In this document: positions 7,808 to 14,235 of the stretch, in pieces
Position numbering within the stretch: the stretch's first letter is position 1
How the letters are laid out: each line of letters starts with the position of its first letter
Source: Planoprotostelium fungivorum
Taxonomy: Eukaryota; Evosea; Variosea; Cavosteliida; Cavosteliaceae
Assembly: GCA_003024175.1 (NCBI GenBank)
Contig: MDYQ01000274.1
Span: 1-14,235 of the forward strand
Length of the DNA stretch: 14,235 nt
Direction: 5' to 3'
The notes under the pieces: generated by a model
What the model was told of the DNA's origin: nothing
The model's input: only the letters and a program-made list of their open reading frames with translations
Database searches by the model: none
Program-made: the position numbers and the translations under genes

Positions 7808-10800
7808 TCAGTAGCTGTCCATCAGCGATCGAACTTCCAACTTGATCTCCTCTCTGTTCTCTCCGTGTGGCTTAAAACAGATCGTTCGAGCTCGGTTAGG
7901 TAGTAGGAGGAAGCCATTATCATCAAAGTGTCCTTCCGTCTCAGTCTCTAAGAAGGTGAAAGGAGCAGGGGAGTTGCACTTCAATGTGACACCGTTGCCT
8001 TCCTCTCTCTTCACCTCGATGTGAGGTGTTGCCAGGCGGACCTGTATCGTTCACATACAGTTGAGATGAATCATTTCACCTGCTTCATGGTGCAGAAGCT
8101 GTGGTAGTTGGAGGATATCTCCTTACACCTTCCGTCCACACCAGGTTGTCCTTCCAAATAAAAGTGAACGAAATTCTCCCTCTCGTCAAAGTTTGCTGTT
8201 TGAATGAGATTTTCGTTTCTTCTCCCTCACCGGTCAAGTTCTTCGTGATGCCAGACCATACGGGACGACTGCAGTCTGCCGGTGCGTTGATGTCGACTTG
8301 AACAACTCGCGATGGCTGTGAGCCATTCCAAGACCACACCTAGAGAGGAGGTGACGATGATGATGACGATGTTGTTGTGATGATGATGAATGTTCACCTC
8401 TATAAAGAGTGTGCCTCGTAGAGGTGTGGGCAGATCGGATGTCAACCATATCTGAATGATGTCGGTTAAAAAAAGCATCTCATCATCACCTCCGTGCGAT
8501 CTTGGACTTGAAGAGCCGACACCATCACGGGCGCGAAGAATTTCTTGGAGAAGTAATGGAGCATCTTCCAACGGCCGGAATACTCTAGGGAAGACCACGA
8601 CGGTCCTATTCGAATTTCAAATTCGGTCTTCCGGCGGGAACCCACCCTCCCATATGTCGTTCAACTGCCAGTAGATCTCTCCCATGCAGTACGGCTTCAA
8701 CCTTCTGAAGTGCTCGCAGCCACACTGTCAATTGGGTTAGATGCTCCATCGATTCTCCATCCTTCACCTTGATGGCCAGAGCTTGTAAGATTTGACTCTG
8801 GTAGACTAAACTCGAAAACTTGTTCGGTAGTCTGAATTCTCTCGATATGTGATCGATGATGCATTTGTTTCCAGCCGCGGGACTGTTTAAAATTTGAATC
8901 CTATCGAGTGGCGGGAAATCACCTCCTCTGTCTGAACTCCATGGCGGGAGAGGTCAAGTTGTAATCCTCCTCGTTACGTACGACATCTCTCAGAGACATC
9001 ATGGAAGGGAAAGATTGGAATCCGAATTCCGAACAGAAGCGAGGTAGTACCTCATCAAGTCAGCCAGAATCTTCCAGGAATTTTCACCTTGTGGAATGCA
9101 GTGAAGGGTTGGTTACCGTGCCACACTCCCCAGTAGTGAATGTCACCCCTGGAAAACTCCTGCGGATTTCCCCAAACCTGCGATCCGTTCGTGGGAGAGC
9201 TACAATCCATCAGAACTTTCCTCCGAAATTCCTCCGAAATTTCACCTGGGCCAGAAGGGTGTAGAGGGATCTTGTCTTCTCACGGTAGGTTCTATATTTA
9301 GATCGTACAAGTTGTGGTAATCGCACACGTAACGATCTCGGTTGCTCTTGCATAAGTCCCAAATACCCAAAGCGTCTTCGTTCTCGTTGTTACCACACCA
9401 GAGGGCCACGCTGGGGTGGTGGCACAAACGATTGGTCTGCCACTTGACTTCCTCCCTGACGTTTCTGAGAAAATTCTCGTCGGCGGGCTGGAGACTCGTT
9501 GAGATTTACGAGAAAATTCGACTTACGTAGATGGAGCAGGCGAACATGAGGTCGTGCCAGATGATGAGACCCAGACGATCACACTCGTCGTAGAATTCTT
9601 CAGATTCATATTTACCTCCACCCCAGATACGGATGCAATTGAAATTGGCATCTCTGGCTGATTGTAGATGGAGGAGGGAGGGTAATGGATCTACCGACAG
9701 AGAATCGGCGGGAATCCAATTTCCACCCTTGCAGAAAATGGGTCTTCCATTGACTGTTCGTTCCGTTCAATTTATCATGAAAGAGTGGCTCGATGTAGAA
9801 CGAACGTTCACAGAAAATTCTCACCCTTGAGGTAGAACGATTCACCCTTCTTAGAGATTTCCTTGATCAGGTGATTCTTCTCGTCTGCTGCCTCCAAGAG
9901 AGATCCAGGCTCACCATCTGCAACTCGCACCAACTGCTCTCGGTCTACATCGTTGTAGATCGATAACCCTCACCTCAACTCTCCGGAATCCGAACGTAGT
10001 CTGCCCCGTACAGACGATTTTCCCGGAAATTTCTCTCACGTCGTAACGGAGATTGTACAAGGGTTGATCACCGTGTCCGTGGGGCCACCACAGTTGAATG
10101 GCACTACAACGTTTCATTCAATTGCGACTCCATACCTCACCTGAGAGGTACAACGAGGGCTTCGGGTTCGAGTATGATGTCATGACCGGTTCCTTCTACG
10201 TTGACGTACGATGTCGTCTGGGAGGAGGGTGAGAATTTTCTATGAAACTTCTCTGTGGTACCTGGTATACCATGGTGGCATCCTCCTTCGATTCGATCCG
10301 TAGATTCATCTTGTATTCCTCCAGATTTCCTCGAAATTTCTCGACGCATTTCCCGCCAAATCTGGCTTTCAATCTACACTGTTGTAGATCGTGGAGTATC
10401 TCCTGCTGGATGTTCACGTAATCAACGTGTACTCTCTCGAATGCCATCACAGTGATCTTCCCAGGGATTCCCACGGGAACAAAGCAAGGCCCCCAGTCCC
10501 ACCCTTTCCGATCAATCAATTACTGATAAAATTCGCGGAATATTCACCGAAATGGCAGCCAACTTTTCTGATCAGAGGACGATCCAATTCTCCGTTGGGG
10601 TATTCCCAGAGAGGGTAAGGGTAAGGTGAATTCTTCCGTTTTTCCGCGATGTAGTCCAGACACGAAGTGAGACGCACTGAAAAGGGTCGGTCATCTACAT
10701 CGTTGTAGATTGTCACCTTCGATCGTATTTTCTCCTTCTACTGCTTTTCCTGATAGATTCAAGGAATATTTTCGGAACATGTTATCGGTCTGGCCGAGCT

Positions 10801-11429
10801 TGTGACCGTTGACAAAGATATCAGCTGTATCAAGTTAAGACGTGCGGCTGATTTGCAATGATGACAATCACCGATGGTGTCGACGCTCTCTAATTCTAAG
10901 AAGAGACCGTATCTGAGGTGCTTGGCGGTTAGCTGGAACTTTCCGAGATAGTTCCAGTTTGAATAGGCCACCCAGCGATACTCTAACTCGTTCTCCCCTG
11001 AAGATGATGTTTAGAGGATGAGATGAAATAGGGTCACCAACCTTCGTGAAACGATCCTTTGTCAAGGATTCCTGCTCTCAAGAGGTCGGATTGAATGTAG
11101 CCGGGCACACATGCATCGATGTCCATATCATTCAACTCGATCCTTTTGGAGGTTCCATCTGAAGGAATATCATTTTCTTCTGAATTCATCTGTGACGAAA
11201 TCGGCTCACCTGCATTCACCGTGACATGAGATGGAGGTCTGTGATTGACTCTCGATCGATCGCGAAGGTATGGAGCAGCAGAGTTTCCACTGTCTAAATG
11301 ATGTTCCTCTTTCGAAATGTTGGCAGCGCCCGCAAATCGAAGACGCCACGAGGAGGGAATGATCGTGTAGACGTCAGACTGTTCTTCCTCGTCACCCGAG
11401 TGTTGGAATTGCGTTGCCCAAGCACTCAT
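7808..11429 (-). CDS. Beta-mannosidase, glycoside hydrolase family 2
   Basis: Removes terminal beta-1,4-mannose from manno-oligosaccharides and N-glycan cores. Twenty exons: 11429-11210, 11158-11042, 10997-10872, 10824-10717, 10676-10548, 10503-10262, 10217-10141, 10103-9974, 9933-9825, 9753-9527, 9487-9246, 9199-9088, 9050-8923, 8882-8768, 8724-8646, 8605-8490, 8451-8398, 8339-8231, 8195-8080, 8041-7808. Phases fit throughout, giving 929 residues (animal enzymes about 880). Motifs in order: [71 protein letters not shown] (acid/base Glu about 530), [11 protein letters not shown] (nucleophile Glu about 621), [18 protein letters not shown], and a C-terminus ending [14 protein letters not shown]...RSLMDSY. 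No signal peptide is seen, so it is probably intracellular. Exon 6 has an in-frame insertion of introner-like sequence. The N-terminal 90 residues are the least certain part. Confidence 0.94.
8606..8645 (-). mobile_element. Introner-like intron, TTTCCCGCC family (mannosidase)
   Basis: A 40-base intron, phase 1, splitting a Gly codon in DIWE-G-PSW. It reads gtggg then TTCCCGCC, and ends GAATTTGAAATTCGAATAG, almost the same end as the gelsolin intron 12224-12264. Confidence 0.7.
8883..8922 (-). mobile_element. Introner-like intron, TTTCCCGCC family (mannosidase)
   Basis: A 40-base intron, phase 2, beginning gtgaTTTCCCGCCA and ending GATTCAAATTTTAAACAG. Its first 14 bases are identical to those of the gelsolin intron 12438-12485. 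Confidence 0.75.
9934..9973 (-). mobile_element. Introner-like intron, hairpin family (mannosidase)
   Basis: A 40-base phase 0 intron, gtgagg...cag, whose middle is ATCTACAACGATGTAGA, a near-complete copy of the hairpin shared with introns 10677-10716 and 12107-12148. Confidence 0.65.
10321..10389 (-). repeat. Introner motifs inside coding exon 6 of the mannosidase gene
   Basis: On the coding strand the exon contains ATCTACA-ACAG-TGTAGAT (10389-10372) and then, inside an inverted repeat CCAGATTT/AAATCTGG (10365-10321), the reverse complement of the TTTCCCGCC core. The frame stays open and adds about 20-25 residues, including [15 protein letters not shown], between blocks that lie close together in other GH2 mannosidases. 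No convincing intron removes it in frame. It may be an exonised or unspliceable element copy. Confidence 0.55.
10677..10716 (-). mobile_element. Introner-like intron, hairpin family (mannosidase)
   Basis: A 40-base phase 1 intron, gtgaca...ttttcag, with a perfect ATCTACA-ACGA-TGTAGAT hairpin starting seven bases from the donor. Confidence 0.7.
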
Positions 11430-11626
11430 TTCGGATCTGATGATGTGGCGTGTTCAGTCGCAGTTGTGAAGACGTCAAACGAAAAAAATCTTGCGAAGCA
11501 ATTGACAGTGTTGAGCAAGTTATCTCGACGCCATAGATGTGAAGACCAGGCACAATGCATGCACGAATGAATACGTGATCCTCCAATCCATGAAGGATCT
11601 ATTTCATAATGATACACGCTCTACCC

Positions 11627-13771
11627 TCAGAAGCTGAACGCCTGCTTGAAGTAGTAGCTCTCTCCTCCCTGCAGCAGACGAGTGATGGGCACCGCCTTCT
11701 GGTTGTCCCTCGCATACTGGTTGGCCCAAGGTACTGCGTTCTTCTTCTCATCGGCTGAAGCCTCCTTTCCGATCCAAACGAAGATCTACCACCGTCAGTC
11801 ACGTGACCGATGACGAACGGTGACGTCATCACCTCGACACCGGCGTCGAACAAGAAGACGTCCTTTGCCTCTAAGAGGGTGTGGTTGTTGCTGGGGCCGG
11901 TGGCAACGAGGGAGAGTTGTAGATGGCCGTGGTCGTCAGACAATCTGAAGAGCTTGCCGGCGTGGGTCTCCGCGACGTCGTCGTCGGCTCCGGACTCTGT
12001 TTGAAATTTGAATTCGGGAAGGTGGCGGGAAACTCACCGGCTGCCGTGGATACCGGACCTTTTCCCCCCAAGTGGGCCCAGAAGGTGGCATCATCGTCAC
12101 CCTCGTCTGTAAGATGTCAATCTACACAGTTGTAGATGGATAAATCACCCATAATGTGAGTGGTGGGCTTTCCCGTCCTCTCGTTGATGAATCCACGGAG
12201 AATGTCTCCCGCCTTCCTCCTCTCTATTCGAAATTCAAAATCGACATGTGGCGGGAAAACGCACCTGCGGGGTTGCACTGCTTTCCGTTCCACTGCCAGA
12301 TCTCCATGCCTGCGTCTAAGATGAAGCAGTCGCCGCTGTTGAGACCCTTCGAGTTAAGAGGTGCTTGTGTTACTCGGATGTTCTTCTTTCCCTTGATTTG
12401 TAAGAGTCGGACGGTCGGCGTCTTGATTTCGGGCCTCCTGGGAGTCGTTCAGAATGAAAGAGGTCGAATTTTGGCGGGAAATCACCATTGAGTGTCGATA
12501 CCACCTTCTAAGTAGATGAGAGCGTTGTTGGGGAAGTAAGACAGGAAGGCAGATGACTCAGCTCCCTGTGGTTGAGTCGAGCTGGATGCATCACCTGATG
12601 ATGAAGAGATGAGCGACGGTGAAATTGGCTCGTTGTAGTGCCTCACCTCCCACGGCCTTTTCGAGCTCGCTCGCTTTCGCATGAGCGGCTTGGACTTCAT
12701 CGGGGGTGGAGGCTCTACCGATCCAGGTGTAGATGTAGCTAACTGGGTGAGGTACGTATTCTGTCCTCAATACGATGTAAGAGTCGCCGCTGAAGAAGGT
12801 TCTGGGGTCGATGTGAGACGATGATGTGGATGGAGGATGAGCTGTCACCCGTAGCTATCTCTGGGCCACTCTGCGATGGTGTTGTTTTCGATTCTCCAAA
12901 TCTGAAGAGAGGCAGGTGGAGGAGGAGGTGTGTTGTCCACGATCTGTAATGATGAGATGAGACGTCCATCATCGAGCCGATACGATAGGATTGAGACGAG
13001 CACGTACCTCCTTCTCATCTTCTTCGTCTTCGACATCCCTTGCATCCATTTGGACGACGGGTGCAGGTGGAGGAGCCATGAAGAGGGGCTCAGCGCACTC
13101 GTATCTTGGAGGAGGTGCAGGGGGAGCTGGGTATGGAGGTCTCTGTCGGGGTATGAGATGACAACCGTGAGGTCATTCGATTCCAACTCACGTCTCTCGT
13201 TAAGAAGACGACCTTGATGTGGATTCTTCCACGGGCCTTTTCCTTTCGCTTGCGGGGAACGAGAGCGATCCATCTGGATGAACATTAGGTGATACGTGGA
13301 TGTATGACGCAGACCTGTCGAGCTTCTCGTTGGCGAGGATGTGATCGGTGAGGACGCGGGCCACTCCCATACGATCGTTCTTTCCGATAATGTCTGTATG
13401 ACGTCAGGCTCCATAGACGTAGGGATTATACACCCACCATGATCAAAGACCTCGAATTTGAGCTGGTGTCCAGGCTTCAGAGTCATCTCCTTCCCTATGT
13501 CTCTCAGTTCCATCCCGATCGGAATGGGATATGACTCACACTCGAGCGTCTCGTTCCAGAAAGGATTCAAGTTCTTCTTGATGACCTTGGTCTTCTTAGA
13601 TCCTCCGTGTCCAACTTTGACGTAGGGATCGCTCTTTCCACTCATTTTGTCCTTCGGATACAGATCATGTGCCTCTATGATGGTCACGGCCAAGTGTCCC
13701 TTCATGGGCTTACGGAAGATGTCGAGAGAACCTCCATACTCTGGGACCATGGACTGATACGATGACGCCAT
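11627..13771 (-). CDS. C2 domain plus three gelsolin repeats: severin/fragmin-like actin regulator
   Basis: Thirteen exons: 13771-13540, 13494-13438, 13393-13315, 13273-13192, 13142-13008, 12943-12849, 12801-12647, 12594-12486, 12437-12265, 12223-12149, 12106-12038, 11996-11833, 11785-11627, giving 527 residues. The C2 domain (about 24-150) has calcium-loop aspartates in KDKMSGKSDPYVK (D41, D48) and FDHDIIGKND (D95, D97, D103). An acidic, Pro-rich linker (about 151-203: RPPYPAPPAPPPRYE, VEDEEDEKE, TPPPPP) follows. Gelsolin 1 has IWRIEN, FFSGDSYIVL, YTWIGR and FLSYFPNNALIYLEGG; gelsolin 2 has VRLLQIKGKKNIRV, SGDCFILDAG and WQWNG; gelsolin 3 has GKLFRLSDD, DVFLFDAGVEIFVWIGKEA and PITRLLQGGE near the C-terminus. 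Three repeats match severin, fragmin and CapG, which sever or cap actin under calcium control. The C2 domain suggests calcium-dependent membrane docking (inference). Four of its 12 introns carry introner motifs. Confidence 0.93.
11997..12037 (-). mobile_element. Introner-like intron, TTTCCCGCC family (gelsolin gene)
   Basis: A 41-base phase 1 intron: gtgag, then TTTCCCGCCA, ending GAATTCAAATTTCAAACAG. Confidence 0.75.
12107..12148 (-). mobile_element. Introner-like intron, hairpin family (gelsolin gene)
   Basis: A 42-base phase 1 intron with a perfect ATCTACA-ACTG-TGTAGAT hairpin. It starts gtgattt like the TTTCCCGCC introns, hinting that the two families may share a 5' end. Confidence 0.65.
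12224..12264 (-). mobile_element. Introner-like intron, TTTCCCGCC family (gelsolin gene)
   Basis: A 41-base phase 1 intron: gtgcgtt, then TTCCCGCCA, ending TTTTGAATTTCGAATAG. Confidence 0.75.
12438..12485 (-). mobile_element. Introner-like intron, TTTCCCGCC family (gelsolin gene)
   Basis: A 48-base phase 2 intron beginning gtgaTTTCCCGCCAAAATTCG. Its 3' half does not show the TTCAAACAG/TTCGAATAG end and is probably diverged. Confidence 0.65.
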
Positions 13772-14235
13772 GTTTGCCTGACTGCTCGCTCTGTCTTGCG
13801 TGAAAATGATCAGGTCGAAAGGAATCTTCGCCTAGCCAATACCGCCAGCATTTCCGCTCCTTATGGTGGCACCAGCTCCCCTGCGGCAAAAAAATGTTGC
13901 TAGGTTCTATCGATTCAAATAAAGGCTATAGAGGTTCGGCTCCTCTGGTCACTGTCGACTGAGCTTCTCAACAGGGCGCGTCGACTGAGTGACTACCCCT
14001 AGATGTACTCGTTCTTGTCCATTGACAGCAGTGTCATTCACGATAGAGGTCGCGGCCTCTCTTGAAGATATACATCGTACAGTGAAGCCGCACGGGTTTC
14101 GAAGCGAAAGCAGCTGCGTTTGCTCTTCGAAGGAGCTAATTTTCACTTGAACACAGAATTCAGAGATCTGGTGATCCGTCACGTCCATCGATGATGTTAC
14201 CAATGTTTTTGCATATATATACATAACCCACACTC
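13772..14235. other. Upstream region of the C2-gelsolin gene, no recognised gene
   Basis: Should contain the promoter of the minus-strand gelsolin gene. A minus-strand open frame (14233-13949) runs close to the window end, but its 94 residues resemble nothing I know. GTCGACTGAG occurs twice 26 bases apart (13954 and 13980), and AGAGG/CCTCT forms a small hairpin at 13930-13946. An alternating AT tract (CATATATATACATA, about 14213-14226) is present. No tRNA-like fold was seen. Confidence 0.5.

Noticed and set aside
9660-9672. TTGTAGATGG as a further hairpin-family copy
   Set aside because: Only one half of the palindrome is present and it lies in conserved coding sequence of exon 10.
9703-9720. 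GGCGGGAATCC at about 9708-9718 as another introner core
   Set aside because: It encodes the conserved NWIPADS motif of GH2 mannosidases, so the match is coincidental coding sequence.
9934-12148. A CRISPR-like array from the spaced palindromes
   Set aside because: Spacing is irregular (hundreds to thousands of bases), the copies sit inside spliced introns, and the genome is eukaryotic.
12845-13771. A single 308-residue minus-strand protein read without introns
   Set aside because: Its first part is the C2 domain, but it reads through several introns and leaves the C2 frame. Splicing restores the C2 loops, the Pro-rich linker and the first gelsolin strand.
5135-13771. A biosynthetic gene cluster or linked defence system made of the four minus-strand genes
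   Set aside because: The functions (actin severing, mannoside hydrolysis, sterol scaffold, efflux) are unrelated housekeeping or transport roles, and no core biosynthetic enzyme is present.

Overview
The window is eukaryotic nuclear DNA and almost certainly fungal. Introns are GT-AG, mostly 35-55 bases long, often with a CTAAC/CTGAC-like branch site shortly before the acceptor. The drug transporter has the 'DPANPQNWS' N-terminal signature typical of fungal DHA1 permeases, and an ERG28 sterol gene is present. I cannot name the species. All gene models were spliced by hand from reading frames and remembered family sequences; about 52 introns were placed.

Layout. (1) 1-1462, plus strand: 3' part of an RBBP5/Swd1 (COMPASS) WD40 gene that lacks about one propeller blade and has a frame problem in its last exon. 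(2) 1463-2946: no solid gene, only possible remnants of a membrane protein and an unexplained 138-codon ORF. (3) 2950-3760: a non-coding block of degenerate direct repeats with two hairpins that share a stem sequence. (4) 4026-5071, plus strand: a seven-exon, Cys-rich secreted protein of unrecognised family. (5) 5135-7019, minus strand: a DHA1-type MFS transporter. (6) 7300-7709, minus: ERG28. (7) 7808-11429, minus: a cytosolic-type GH2 beta-mannosidase in 20 exons. (8) 11627-13771, minus: a C2 domain followed by three gelsolin domains. (9) 13772-14235: presumed upstream region of the last gene, nothing recognised.

The four minus-strand genes lie head to tail with short gaps (197, 98 and 280 bases). 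They have unrelated jobs: actin severing, mannoside breakdown, sterol C-4 demethylation scaffold, efflux. I see no operon-like or biosynthetic-cluster logic, beyond a speculative sterol/efflux neighbourhood.

The most interesting signal is in the introns. Six introns in three unrelated genes share a core TTTCCCGCC just inside the 5' splice site, and most of them also share an AT-rich 3' end such as TTCAAACAG or TTCGAATAG. Three further introns in two genes carry a hairpin, ATCTACA-N4-TGTAGAT. These look like two families of introner-like elements, that is, introns spread by copying. One mannosidase exon carries both core motifs in an open reading frame, as if element sequence had become coding.
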